Shown one piece after another: positions 25,701-39,091 of a stretch of DNA of 64,000 nucleotides (the first letter of the stretch is position 1; each line of letters opens with the position of its first letter). Source of the DNA: Cardiocondyla obscurior (lineage: Eukaryota; Arthropoda; Insecta; Hymenoptera; Formicidae); NCBI RefSeq assembly GCF_019399895.1, contig NC_091877.1, positions 4,216,001 to 4,280,000 of the forward strand, given 5' to 3'. A program made the translations under genes and the position numbers. Under the pieces are notes generated by a model. It was given only the letters and a program-made list of their open reading frames with translations, made no database searches and was not told where the DNA came from.

Positions 25701-28700
25701 CTGAAAATAATCACGTGGGCATCTGCTGACGTCACCGCACGACGTCACGTGGTCAGATTTTCAAAAATTTTTTTCGTTTTTCAATCTTTCGAGCCTGGAG
25801 GTAGGACGCTAAAAATGGTCACGTGGGCGTCTGTTGACGTCACCACCACGATCCGGCTAGATCAGATTTTAAAAAATTTCTTTTCGTTTCTCGTCAATAT
25901 CTTCGCCCTGGAAGAGTAGGACGCTAAAAAGCGGTTACGTGGAGTATCTGCTGACGTCACCGCACGACGTCACGTGGTCAAATTTTCAAAAATTTTTTTT
26001 TGTTTTTCGTCAATATCTTCGCCCCTGGAAAAAATAGGACGCTAAAATTGTCACGTGGGCATCTGCTGACGTAACCGCGCGACATCACGTAATCAGATTT
26101 TCAAAAATTTCTTTTTCGCTTTTTGTCAATATTTTCGCCCCTGAAAAAGGTAAGACGCTAAAAATAATCACGTAGGCATCTGCTGACGTCACCGCACGAA
26201 GTAAAGTGGTCTTATTTTCAAAAATTTGTTGTTCGTTTTTCGTCAATATCTTCGCTCTTGGAAAAAGTAGGACGCTAAAAATAGTCACGCGGGCATCTGC
26301 TGACGTCACCGCACGACGTAACATGGTCAGATTTTCAAAAATTTTTTTTTTCTTTTTCATCAATATCTTCGCCCCTAGAGGGGTTAGGACGCTAAAAACA
26401 ATCACGTGGGCATTTGCTGACGTCACCGCACGAAGTAAAGTGGTCTTATTTTCAAAAATTTTTTTTTCGTTTTTCGTCAATATCTTCGCCCTTGGAAAAA
26501 ATAAGACGCTAAAAATGGTCACGTGGGCATCTGTTGACGTCACCGCACGACATCACGTGATCAGATTTTAAAAAATTTCTTTTTCGTTTCTCGTCAATAT
26601 CTTTGCCCCTGGAAGAAGTAGGACGCTAAAAATGGTTACGTGGGCTTCTGCTGACGTCACCGCACGACGTCACGTGGTCAAATTTTCAAAAATTTTTTTT
26701 TGTTTTTCGTCAATATCTTCGCCCCTGGAAAAAATAGGACGCTAAAATTGTCACGTGGGCATCTGCTGACGTCACCGCACGACGTCACGTAATCAGATTT
26801 ACAAAGACTTCTTTTTTGTTTTTCGTCAAAATCTTTGTCTCTGGAAAAAGTAGGACGCTAAAAATGGTCACGTGAGCATCTGCTGACGTCACCGCACGAC
26901 GTCACGTGGTCAGATTTTCAAAAATTTTTTTTCTGTTTTTCGTTAATATCATCGCTCCTGGAGAAAGTAGGACGCTGAAAATAATCACGTGGGCATCTGC
27001 TGACGTCACCGCACGACGTCACGTGGTCAGGTGCAGAATTTTTTTTCGTTTTTTGTCAATATTTTCGAGCCTGGAGGGGGTAGGACGCTAAAAATGGTCA
27101 CGTGGGCATCTGCTGACGTAACCGCACGACGTCACGTGGTCAGATTTTCAAAAATTGTTTTTTCATTTTTCGTCAATATCTCCGCTCCTGAAAAGGGTAG
27201 GACGCTGAAAATAATCACGTGGGCATCTGCTAACGTCACCGCACGACATCACGTGATCAAATTTTCAAAAATTTTTTTCTCGTTTTTCGTCAATATTTTC
27301 GCCTTTGGAAGGAGTAGAACGTTAAAAATGGTCACGTGGGCATCTGCTGACGTCACCGCACGACGTCAAATAGTCATATTTTCAAAAATTTTTTTTTCGT
27401 TTTTCGTCAATATCTTCGCTCTTGGAAGAAGTAGGACGCTAAAATGGTCACGTGGGCATCTGCTAACGTCATCGCACGACGTCACGTGGTCAGATTTTCA
27501 AAAATTTTTTTTTTGTTTTTTGTCAATATTTCCGCTCCTGGAGGGGTAGGACGCTGAAAATGGTCACGTGAGCATCTGCTGACGTCATCGCACGACGTCA
27601 CGTGGTCAGATTTTTAAAAATTTCTTTTTCGTTTTTTGTCAATATCTTTGTTTTTGGAAAAAGTAAAACGTTAAAAATGGTCACGTGAGCATCTGCTGAC
27701 GTCACCGCACGACGTCACGTGGTCAGATTTTCAAAAATTTCTTTTTCGTTTTTCGTCAATATCTTCGCCCCTGGAGAAAGTAGGACGCTAAAAATGGTCA
27801 CGTGGGCATTTGCTGACGTCACAGCACGACGTCACATGGTCAGATTTTCAAAAATTTTTTTTTGTTTTTCGTCATTATTTTCGCCCCTGGAGAGGGTAGG
27901 ACGCTAAAAATGGTTACGTGGGCATCTGCTGACGTCACCGCACGACGTCACGTAATCAGATTAAAGAAAATTTTATTTTCGTTTTTCGTCAATATCTTCG
28001 CCCCTGGAAAGGGTAGGACGCTAAAAATTGTCACGTGAGCATCTGCTGACGTCACCGCACGACGTCACGTGGTCAGATTTTCAAAAACTTTTCTTTCGTT
28101 TTTCGTCAATATCTCCGCCCTTGGAAAAAATAAGACGCTAAAAATGGTCACGTGGGCATCTGCTGACGTCACCGCACGACGTCACGTGGTCAGATTTTCA
28201 AAAATTTCTTTTTTGTTTTTCGTCAATATTTTTGCCTTTGGAAAAGGTTGAACGCTAAAAATGGTCACGTGAGCATCTGCTGACGTCACCGCACGACGTC
28301 ACGTAATCAGATTTTCAAAAATTTCTTTTTCGTTTTTCGTCAATATCTCCGTTTTTAGAGAGGGTAGGACGCTGAAAATAATCACGTGGGCATCTGCTGA
28401 CGTCACCGCACGACATCACGTAATCAGATTTTCAAAAATTTTTTTTTCGTTTTTCGTCAATATCTTCGCCCCTGAAGAAGGTAGGACGCTAAAATTAATC
28501 ACGTAGGCATCTGCTGACGTCACCGCACAAAGTAAAGTGGTTTTATTTTCAAAAATTAATTTTTCGTTTTTTGTCAATATTTTCGCTCTTGGAAGAGGTA
28601 AGACGCTAAAAATGGTCACGTGGGCATCTGCTGACGTCACCGCACGACGTCACGTGGTAAGATTTTCAAAAATTTTTTTTTCGTTTTTCATTAATATCTT

Positions 28701-31700
28701 CGCCCCTAGAGGGGTTAGGACGCTAAAAACAATCACGTGGGCATCTGCTGACGTCACCGCACGACGTCAAGTGGTCATATTTGAAAAAATTTTTTTTTCG
28801 TTTTTCGTCAATATCTTCGCCCCTGGAAAGGGTAGGACGCTTAAAATGGTCACGTGGGCATCTGCTGACGTCACCGCACGACGTCACGTGGTCAGATTTT
28901 CAAAAATTTCTTTGTTTTCGTCAATATTTTCGCCCCTGGAGAAGGTAGGACGCTAAAAATGGTCACGTGGGCATCTGCTGACGTCACCGTACGACGTCAC
29001 ATGGTCAGATTTTCAAAAATTTCTTTTTCGTTTTTCGTCAATATCTTCGCCCCTAGAAGGGTTAAAACGCTAAAAACGGTCACGTGGGCATCTGCTGACG
29101 TCACCGCACAACGTCAAGTGGTCATTCTTTCAAAAATTTCTTTTTCGTTTTATGTTAATATCTTCGCCTCTGGAAAGGATAGGACGCTAAAAATGGTTAC
29201 GTGGGCATCTGCTGACGTCACCGCACGACGTCACGTGGTCATATTTTCAAAAATTTCTTTTTTGTTTTTCGTCAATATCTTCGCCCCTGGAAAAGGTAGG
29301 ACGCTAAAAATGGTTACGTGGGCATCTGCTGACGTCACCGCACGACGTCACGTGGTCAGATTTTCAAAAATTTTTTTTCTGTTTTTCGTTAATATCATCG
29401 CTCCTGGAGAAAGTAGGACGCTGAAAATAATCACGTGGGCATCTGCTGACGTCACCGCACGACGTCACGTGGTCAGATTTTCAAAAATTTTTTTTTCGTT
29501 TTTTGTCAATATTTTCGAGCCTGGAGGGGGTAGGACGCTAAAAATGGTCACGTGGGCATCTGTTGACGTCACCGCACGACATCACGTGATCAGATTTTAA
29601 AAAATTTCTTTTTCGTTTCTCGTCAATATCTTCGCCCCTGGAAAAAGTAGGACGCTAAAAATGGTTACGTGGGCATCTGCTGACGTCACCGCACGACGTC
29701 ACGTGGTCAAATTTTCAAAAATTTTTTTTTGTTTTTCGTCAATATCTTCGCCCCTGGAAAAAAAATAGGACGCTAAAATTGTCACGTGATCTGCTGACGT
29801 CACCACTGACATCCACGTAATCAGATTTTCAAAAATTTCTTTTCGCTTTGTCAATATTTTCGCCCCTGAAAAGGTAAGACGCTAAAAATAATCACGTAAG
29901 CGAGAAATCTGCTGGCGTCACCGCACAGTAAAGTGGTCTTATTTTCAAAAATTTGTTGTTCGTTTTTCGTCAATATCTTCGCTCTTGGAAAAAGTAGGAC
30001 GCTAAAAATGGTCACGCGGGCATCTGCTGACGTCACCGCACGACGTAACATGGTCAGATTTTCAAAAATTTTTTTTTTCTTTTTCATCAATATCTTCGCC
30101 CCTAGAGGGGTTAGGACGCTAAAAACAATCACGTGGTGTTGTGACGTCTGCCGCACGAAGTACAAAAGTGGTCTTATTTTCAAAAATTTTTTCGTTTTTC
30201 GTCAATATCTTCGCCCTTGGAAAAAATAAGACGCTAAAAATGGTCACGTGGGTATCTGCTGACGTCACCGCACGACGTCACATGGTCAGATTTTCAAAAA
30301 TTTCTTTTTCGTTTTTCGTCAATATCTTCGCCCCTAGAAGGGTTAAAACGCTAAAAACGGTCACGTGGGCATCTGCTGACGTCACCGCACGACGTCAAGT
30401 GGTCATATTTTCAAAAATTTCTTTTTCGTTTTTTGTTAATATCTTCGCCTCTGGAAAGGGTAGGACGCTAAAAATGGTTACGTGGGCATCTGCTGACGTC
30501 ACCGCACGACGTCACGTGGTCATATTTTCAAAAATTTCTTTTTTGTTTTCGTCAATGTCTTCGCCCCTGGAAAGGTGGGACGCTAAAAATGGTTACGTGG
30601 GCGGCTCGCGACGTCACCGCACGACGTCACGTGGTCAAATTTTCAAAAATTTTTTTTTGTTTTTCGTCAATATTTTCGCCCCTGGAAAAAGTAGGACGCT
30701 AAAATTGTCACGTGGGCATCTGCTGACGTCACCGCACGACGTCACGTAATCAGATTTACAAAGACTTCATTTTTGTTTTTCGTCAAAATCTTTGTCTCTG
30801 GAAAAAGTAGGACGCTAAAAATGGTCACGTGAGCATCTGCTGACGTCACCGCACGACGTCACGTGGTCAGATTTTCAAAAATTTTTTTTTCTGTTTTTCG
30901 TTAATATCATCGCTCCTGGAGAAAGTAGGACGCTGAAAATAATCATTGGGCATCTGCTGACGTCGCACGACGTCACGTGGTCAGATTTTCAAAATTTTTT
31001 TCGTTTTTGTCAATATTTTCAGGCCTGGAGGGGGTGGGACGCTAAAAATGGTCACGTGGGCATCTATGACGTAACCGCACGACGTCACGTGGTCAGATTT
31101 TTCAAAAATTTTTTTCATTTTTCGTCAATATCTCCGCTCCTGAAAATTTAGGACGCTGAAAATAATCACGTGGGCATCTCTCGTCACCGCACGACATCCA
31201 CGTGATCAAATTTTCAAAAATTTTTTTCTCGTTTTTCGTCAATATTTTCGCCTTTGGAAGGGGTAGAACGTTAAAAATGGTCACGTGGGCATCTGCTGAC
31301 GTCACCGCACGACGTCAAATAGTCATATTTTCAAAAATTTTTTTTTCGTTTTTCGTCAATATCTTCGCTCTTGGAAGAAGTAGGACGCTAAAATGGTCAC
31401 GTGGGCATCTGCTAACGTCAAAATGCTGCAGCGTCACGTGGTCAGATTTTCGGTTTTTGTTTTTGTAATATTTCCGCTCCTGGAGGGGGTAGGACGCTGA
31501 AAATGGTCACGTGAGCATCTGCTGACGTCATCGCACGACGTCACGTGGTCAGATTTTTAAAAATTTCTTTTTCGTTTTTCGTCAATATCTTCGCTTTTAG
31601 AGAGGGTAGGACGCTGAAAATAATCACGTGGGCATCTGCTGACGTCACCGAACGACATCACGTAATCAGATTTTCAAAAATTTCTTTTTCGTTTTTCGTC

Positions 31701-34209
31701 AATATCTTCGCCTTTGAAAAGGGAAAAACGCTAAAAATAATCACGTAGGCATTTGCTGACGACACCGCACGAAGTAAAATGGTCTTATTTTCAAAAATTT
31801 CTTTTTCGTTTTTTGTCAATATCTTTGCTTTTGGAAAAAGTAAAACGTTAAAAATGGTCACGTGAGCATCTGCTGACGTCACCGCACGACGTCACGTGGT
31901 CTCAAAATTTCTTTTTCGTTTTTCGTCAATATCTTCGCCCCTGGAGAAGAGTAGGACGCTAAAAATGGTCACGTATTGGGCATTTGCTGACGTCACAGCA
32001 CACGACGTCCACATGGTCAGATTTTCAAAATTTTTTTTGTTTTCGTCATTATCTTCGCCCCTGGAGAGGGTAGGACGCTAAAAATGGTACGTGGGCATCT
32101 GCTGACGTCACCGCACGACGTCACGTAATCAGATTAAAAGAAAATTTTATTTTTCGTTTTCGTCAATATTTTCGCCCCTGGAAGGTAGGACGCTAAAAAT
32201 TGTCACGTGAAGAAATCTGCTGACGTCACCGCACGACGTCACGTGGTCAGATTTTCAAAAACTTTTCTTTCGTTTTTCGTCAATATCTCCGCCCCTGGAA
32301 GGAGTAGGACGCTAAAAATTGTCAGGTGGGCATCTGCTGACGTCACCGCACGACGTCACGTGGTCAAATTTTCAAAAATTTTTTTTTTGTTTTTTGTTAA
32401 TATCTTTGCCCCTGAAAAGGATAAAACGCTAAAAATAATCACGTGGGCATCTGCTGACGTCACCGCACGACGTCACGTAATCAAATTTTAAAAAACTTCT
32501 TTTTTGTTTTTCGTCAATATCTTTGTCTCTGGAGAAAGTAGAACTCTAAAAATGGTCACGTGAGCATCTGCTGACGTCACCGCACGACGTCACGTGGTCA
32601 GATTTTCAAAAACTTTTTTCTCGTTTCTCGTCAATATCTCCGCTCCTGGAGAAAGTAGGACGCTGAAAATAATCACGTAAGCATCTGCTGACGTCACCGC
32701 ACGACGTCACGTAATCAGATTTTCAAAAATTTTTTTTTCATTTTTCGTCAATATCTTCGCTCCTGAAAAGGGTAAGACGCTGAAAATAATTACGTGAGCA
32801 TCTGCTAACGTCATCGCACGACATCACGTGATCAGATTTTTAAAAATTTCTTTTTTGTTTTTCGTCAATATTTTCGCCCCTGGAAAAAGTAGAACGCTAA
32901 AAATGGTCACAAGGGCATCTACTGACGTCACCGCACGACGTCACGTGGTCATATTTTCAAAAATTTCTTTTTCGTTTATCGTCAATAACTTCGCCCCTGG
33001 AGGAAGAAAGACGCTAAAAATGTTCACGTGGGCATCTGCTGACGTCACCGCACGACGTCACGTGGTCAGATTTTCAAAAATTTTTTTTTCGTTTTTCGTC
33101 AATATCTCCGTTTTTAGAGAGGGTAAAACGCTGAAAATAATCACGTGGGCATCTGCTGACGTCACCGCACGACATCACGTAATCAGATTTTCAAAAATTT
33201 TTTTTTCGTTTTTCGTCAATATCTCTGCCCCTAAAAAAGGTAGGACGCTAAAAATAATCACGTAGGCATCTGCTGACGTCACCGCACAAAGTCACGTGGT
33301 CTGATTTTCAAAATTTATTTTTCGTTTTTCGTCAATATTTTCGCTTTTGGAAGAGGTAGGACGCAAAAAATGGTTACGTGGGCATCTGCTGACGTCACCG
33401 CACGACGTCACGTGGTCAGATTTTCAAAAACTTCTTCTTTGTTTTTCGTCAATATCTTCGCCTCTGAAGAAAATAGGATTCTAAAAATGGTCACGTGGGC
33501 ATCTGCTGACGTCACCGCACGACGTCACGTGGTGAGATTTACAACAATTCTTTTTTTGTTTTTCGTCAATATCTCCGCCATTGGAGAGGGTAGAACGTTG
33601 AAAATAATCACGTGGGCATCTGCTGACGCCACCGCACGACATCACGTGGTCTGATTTTCAAAAATTTCTTTTTTGTTTTTCGTCAATATCTTCGCTCCTG
33701 GAAGGGGTAGGACGCTGAAAATAATCACGTGGGCATTTGTTGACGTAACCGCACGACGTCACGTGGTCAGATTAAAAAAAATATTTTTTTCGTTTTTCGT
33801 CAATATCTTCGCCCTTGGCAGGGGTGGGACGCTAAAAATGGTCACGTGAGCATCTGCTGACGTCACCGCACGACGTCACGTGATCAGATTTTCAAAAATA
33901 TTTTTTTCGTTTTTCGTCAATATCTTTGCTCCTGGAGGGGGTAGGACGCTAAAAATGGTCACGTGGGCATCTGCTGACGTCACCGCACGACGTCACGTGG
34001 TCAGATTTTCAAAAATTTCTTTTTCGTTTTTCGTCAATATCTTCGCCTTTGGAAGGGGTAGGACGCTAAAAATGGTCACGTGGGCATCTGCTAACGTCAC
34101 TGCACGACGTCACGTGGTCAGATTTTCAAAATTTTTTTTTTTGTTTATCGTCAATATCTTTGCCTCTGGAGGGGGTAGGACGCTAAAAATGGTCACGTGG
34201 GCATCTGCT

Positions 34210-37200
34210 GACGTCAACGCACAAAAATTCGTTGCCAAACTTTCAAAAATTTTTTTTTTGTTTTTTGTCAATATCTTTGCTCTGTGTAGAACGCTGAAAA
34301 TTGTCACGTGGGCATCTGCTGACGTCACCGCACGATGATTTTTGCCAGATTTTCAAAAAATTTTTTCGTTTTTGTCAATATCTTTGCTTCTGGTGAAGGT
34401 AGAACGCTAAAAATGGTCACGGGCATCTGCTGACGTCACCGCACGATGATTTTTTGTCAGATTTCAAAAATTTTTTTTTTTTTTGTCAATGTTTTTGCTT
34501 CTGGTGAAGATAAAACGCTGAAAATGGTCACGTGGGCATCTGCTGACGTCACCGCACAATGATACGTTGCCAGATTTTGAAAAATTTTTTTGTCGTTTTT
34601 TGTCAATATCTTTGTTTCTGGTGAAAATAGAACGCTAAAAATGGTCACGTGGGCATCTGCTGACGTCACCGCACGACGTCACGTGGTCAGATTTACAAAA
34701 ATTTTTTTTTCGTTTTTCGTCAATATCTTTGCCCTTGGAGGAGGTAAAACGATGAAAATGATCACGTGAGCATCGTGTGACGTCACCGCACGACGTCACG
34801 TGGTCTGATTTAAAAAAATTTTTATTTCGTTTTTTGTCAATATCTCTGCTTCTGGTGAATGTAGAACGCTGAAAATTGTTACGTGAGCATTTGCTAACGT
34901 CATCGCACGAAAATTCGTTGCCAAATTTTCAAAAATTTTTTTTTTGTTTTTTGTCAATATTTTTGCCTCTGGTGAAAGTAAAACGCTGAAAATAGTCACG
35001 TGGGCATCTGCTGACGTCACCGCACGAAAATTCGTTGCCAAATTTTCAAAATTTTTTTTTCGTATTTTGTCAATATCTTTGCTTTTGGTGAAAGTATAAC
35101 GTTGAAAATAGTCACGTGGGCATCTGCTGACGTCACCGCACAATGATACGTTGTCAGATTTTAAAAATTTTTTTGTTTTTTGTCAATATCTTTGTTTCTG
35201 GTGAAAGTAAAACGCTGAAAATAGTCACGTTGGCATCTGCTGACGTCACCGCACGAAACGTGGTCAAATTTTCAAAATTTTTTTCGTTTTTTGTCAATAT
35301 CTCTGCTTCTGGTGAAGGTAGAACGCTGAAAATTGTTACGTGGGCATCTGCTGACGTCACCGCACGACGATTCAAATTTTCAAAAATTTTTTTTTGTTTT
35401 TGTCAATATCTTTGCTTTTGGTGAAAATAAACGCTGAAAATGGTCACGTGGGCATCTGCTGACGTCACCGCACGACGTCACGTTGTCAGATTTTCAAAAA
35501 TTTTTTTTTCGTTTTTTGTCAATATCTTTGTTTCTGGTGGTAAAACGCTGAAAATGGTCACGTGGGCATCTGCTGACGTCACCGCACGACGATACGTTGT
35601 CAGATTTTCAAAAATTTTTTTTTGTTTTTTGTCAATATCTTTGTTTCTGTGGAAGTAAAACGCTGAAAATGGTCACGTGGGCATCTGCTGACGTCACCGC
35701 ACGATTCGTGGTCAGATTTTCAAAAATTTTTTTTGTTTTTTCAATATCTTTGCTTCTGTGAAAATAGAACGCTGAAAATTGTTACGTGGGCATCTGCTGA
35801 CGTCACCGCACGATGACGTGGTCAGATTTTCAAAAATTTTTTTCGTTTTTTGTCAATATCTTTTGTTCTGGTGAAGGTAGAACGCTGAAAATTGTTACGT
35901 GGGCATCAGCCGACGTCACCGCACGACGACACGTGGTCAGATTTTCAAAAATTTCTTTTTCGTTTTTCGTCAATATTTTTGCTTCTGGTGGAAGTAGGAC
36001 GCTGAAAATAATCACGTGGGCATTTGCTGACGTCACCGCACGACGTGAGGTGGTCAGATTTAAAAAATTTTTTTTTTTGTTTTTAGTCAATATTTCCGAT
36101 CTTAAAAAAAGTAAGACGTTAAAAACGGTCACGTGGGCATTTGCTGACGTCACCGCACGACGTCACGTGGTTAATATTTCAAAAATTTTTTTTTCGTTTT
36201 TTGTCAATATCTTCGCCCTTGGTGGCGATAGAACGCTTAAAATGATCACGTGGGCATCTGCTGACGTCACCGCACGACGTCCCGTGGTCAAATTTTCAAA
36301 AACTTATTTGTTTATCGTTAATATTTCCGTTCCTGGAGGAGGTAGAACGCTGAAAATTGTTACGTGGGCATCTGCTGACGTCACCGCACGATGATTCTTT
36401 GCCAGATTTTCAAAAATTCTTTCTTCGTTTTTTGTCAATATCTCTGTATTTGGTGGAGGTAGAACGCTGAAAATTGTTGCGTGGGCATCTGCTGACGTCA
36501 CTGCACGACGTCACGTGTTCAGATTTTCAAAAATTTTTTTTTCGTTTTTTGTCAATATCTTCGCCCCTGGAGAGGGTAGGACGCTAAAAATGGTCACGTG
36601 GGCATCTGCTGACGTCACCGCAGAACGTCACGTGGTCAGATTTTCAAAAATTTTATTTTTGTTTTTCGTCAATATCTTTGCCCCTGGAAAAGGTAGGACG
36701 CTAAAAATGGTCACGTGGGCATCTGCTAACGTCACCGCACGACGTCACGTGGTCAAATTTTCAAAAATTTCTTTTTCGTTTTTCGTCAATATCTCCGCCC
36801 CTGGAAGGGGTAGGACGCTAAAAATGGTCACGTGGGCATCTGCTGACGTCACCGCACGACGTCAAATAGTCATATTTTCAAAAATTTTTTTTTTGTTTTT
36901 TGTCAATATCTCCGCCCCTGGATGAGGTAGGACGCTAAAAATGGTCACGTGGGCATCTGCTGACGTCACCGCACGACGTCACGTGGTCAGCTTTTCAAAA
37001 ATTTCTTTTTCGTTTTTCGTTAATATCTTCGTTTCTGAAGGGGGTAGGACGCTAAAAATGGTCACGTGGGAATCTGCTGACGTCACCGCACGACGTCACT
37101 TGGTCAGATTTTCAAAAATTTTTTTTTTTTTCGTCAATATCATCGCTTCTGGAGGGGGTAGGACGCTGAAAATGGTCACGTGGGCATCTGCTGACGTCAC

Positions 37201-38110
37201 CGCACGTCACGTGGTCAAATTTTCAAAAATTTTTTTTTCGTTTTTCGTCAATATCTCCGCCTTTGGAGGGAGTAGGACGTTATAAATAATCACGTGGGCA
37301 TCTGCTGACGTCACCGCACAACGTCACGTGGTCAGATTTTCAAAATTTTTTTTTCGTTTTTTGTCAATATCTTCGCCTCTGGAAAGGGTAGGACGCTAAA
37401 AATGGTCACGTGGGCATCTGCTGACGTCACCGCACGACGTCACGTGGTCATATTTTCAAAAATTTCTTTTCGTTTTTCGTCAATATCTTTGCCCCTGGAA
37501 AGAGTAGGACGCTAAAAATGGTCACGTGGGCATCTGCTGACGTCACCGCACGACGTCACGTAATCAAATTTTTATAAATTTTTTTCTCGTTTATCGTCAA
37601 TATCTTCGCTTCTGGAGGGGTTAAGACGCTAAAAATGGTCACGTGGGCATCTGCTGACGTCACCGCACGACATCACGTGGTCAGATTTTCAAAAATTTTT
37701 TTTTCGTTTTTCGTCAATATCTTCGCTTCTGGAAAGGGTAGGACGCTAAAAATGGTCACGTGGGCATCTGCTGACGTCACCGCACGACGTCACGTGGTCA
37801 GATTTTTAAAAATTTCTTTTGCGTTTTTCGTCAATATCTTCGCCTCGGAAGAGGGTAGGACGCTAAAAATGGTCACGTGGGCATCTGCTGACGTCACCGC
37901 ACGACGTCACGTGGTCAGATTTTCAAAATTTCTTTGCGTTTTTCAATATTTTCGCTTTTGGAGGGGTAGGACGCTAATAATGGTCACGTGGGCATCTGCT
38001 GACGTCACCGCACGACGTCACGTAGTCAGATTTTCAAAAATTTTTTTTTCGTTTTTCGTCAATATCATCGCTTCTGGAAGGGGAGATAAATAATCACGTG
38101 GGCATCTGCT
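34210..38110 (+). repeat. Satellite array, mixed A/B zone then B
   Basis: From 34,210 type-A monomers reappear (CACAAAAATTCGTTGCC, CACGATGATTTTTGCC) and alternate with type B until about 36,490. Several units are chimeric, for example CGCACGACGATACGTTGTC near 35,585, CACGATGACGTGGTCAG near 35,810 and CACGACGACACGTGGTCAG near 35,930, with A-type TTCTGGTGAAAG second halves. From about 36,490 to 38,110 the units are B-type again. Orientation and 117-bp period do not change. Confidence 0.93.
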
Positions 38111-38335
38111 GACGTCACTGCACAATTTTACGTTGCAAGATTTTTGAAAGTATTTTTTTGTTCTTTAGCTATATTTCTGCTACTAGTAAAAGTGAAGTGC
38201 TTAAAATAAACTTGTATACATTTTTTTCAAGTTGCGCACAATACTACGTTGCCAGATTTTAAAAATATTTATTTTGTTTTTTTGCAATATTTTGCATACT
38301 GGTAAAAACAAAAAACTTGAAATAGTTCCGTATTA
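38111..38335 (+). repeat. Degenerate edge monomers of the satellite
   Basis: Two strongly diverged units follow the last regular one. They keep CACAATTTTACGTTGCAAGA at about 38,120 and CACAATACTACGTTGCCAG at about 38,238, both clearly type A, but have lost GACGTC, the CACGTG motifs and much of the second half. Decay at the outermost copies is usual at the edge of a satellite array. That the edge copies are type A suggests A is the older form and B arose and spread inside. Confidence 0.85.
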
Positions 38336-38540
38336 TTAAAGTTGGTTTTATATTTTAACGAATTTACAATATGCGTATTTTAATTTGTAATTCTTTATAA
38401 ACTCTCTAAAATTATCTAAAAACTTAGAGCTTATGAACTTTGTAAATTTTACAAGAAAATTTTTGAGAATTTTTTAAGCTTTTTACTAAAGAGCGAGCGC
38501 GAGATAGGTAATGGTTGCTTGTGGTTTTAAGTACTGCTTA
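38336..38540. other. AT-rich intergenic DNA
   Basis: No ORF, repeat or RNA gene is recognisable between the satellite edge and the MITE. Confidence 0.6.
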
Positions 38541-39091
38541 TACAGGGTGTCTTAAAGTCATGTAGACAAACTTTAAAATTATGTAGATGTCGTTATTTTA
38601 AGACGAAACGTTTTTAATCATTTTTTATTTTGATTAATATTAAACGAGATAAAAATTATTAAAAATTAGATTTTTTGGGCGGATTTTACTGTTTCTCACA
38701 CCGCGCGGAAACGCTTTATCCGTCGGTAGTCCCCAGAAATTGATTTTTTGATCATTAATAATTTTTTTTGTATTGTTACGCGTTGTCGCCTTTTTTTGAT
38801 TCTTGGTTTAGACCAGTTTATCTAGGCGGGCCGATCGTAACCGCCTGTCTTGCTTCGCGCGCTTTCATTTTTTTTATCGATGATCGAGAACGCAAGGATT
38901 GGGGACTACCAATAGATAAAGCGTCTCCGCGCGGTGTGGGGGGCAGTAAGTTCCGCTTAAAGAATATAATTTTCAATAATTATTATCTAGCTTAATATTA
39001 CTCGGAATAAAAATAGTTAAAAACTTATTTTTAAAATAACGAGATTTACTTAGTTTCAATGTTTTTCTACATGACTTTGGAACACCCTGTA
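38541..39091. mobile_element. MITE with long terminal inverted repeats, TA target duplication
   Basis: The element begins TACAGGGTGTCTTAAAGTCA and ends with the inverted counterpart TGACTTTGGAACACCCTGTA. The inverted similarity extends about 196 bp on each side to GGTAGTCCCCA/TGGGGACTACC, with an unpaired centre of roughly 160 bp. It is flanked by TA on both sides (38,539-38,540 and 39,092-39,093), as expected for a Tc1/mariner-like element. No transposase is encoded; the 75-codon open frame across the centre reads through the inverted-repeat arm and I do not consider it a gene. It is most likely mobilised in trans. Confidence 0.85.

Larger units (their letters stand above)
7744..34209 (+). 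repeat. 117-bp satellite array, subfamily B
   Basis: Same 117-bp frame and orientation as subfamily A, but after GACGTCACCGCAC each unit reads GACGTCACGTGGTCAG, and the second half reads TTTTTCGTCAATATCTTCG, CCCCTGGAAAGGGTAGGACG, CTAAAAATGGTCACGTGG. The switch from A is abrupt at 7,744. Each B monomer therefore carries two GACGTCAC repeats 13 bp apart and usually two CACGTG palindromes. Local variants include GGTCAGGTGG near 11-17 kb, ATCACGTAGGC near 23-33 kb and AAAGTAAAGTGGTC near 23.3, 24.9 and 28.5 kb; they recur in blocks, so amplification was regional. Confidence 0.97.

Noticed and set aside
61..38093. Dozens of open frames of 60-252 codons on both strands in the satellite
   Set aside because: They repeat a 39-codon unit because the monomer is 117 bp, occur on both strands, and begin and end at random indels. 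No promoter or other gene context.
1..38110. CRISPR array
   Set aside because: Units are contiguous 117-bp monomers that vary all along; no constant short repeat with unique spacers, and the context is eukaryotic.
1..38110. CENP-B box in the satellite
   Set aside because: No match to the TTCG....A..CGGG core; the conserved palindromes are TGACGTCA and CACGTG.
1..38110. Telomeric or rDNA-spacer array
   Set aside because: No TTAGG-type repeats and no rRNA sequence in the window.
38768..38995. 75-codon frame inside the MITE
   Set aside because: It spans the centre and an inverted-repeat arm, does not resemble a transposase and starts at a non-ATG-supported place.
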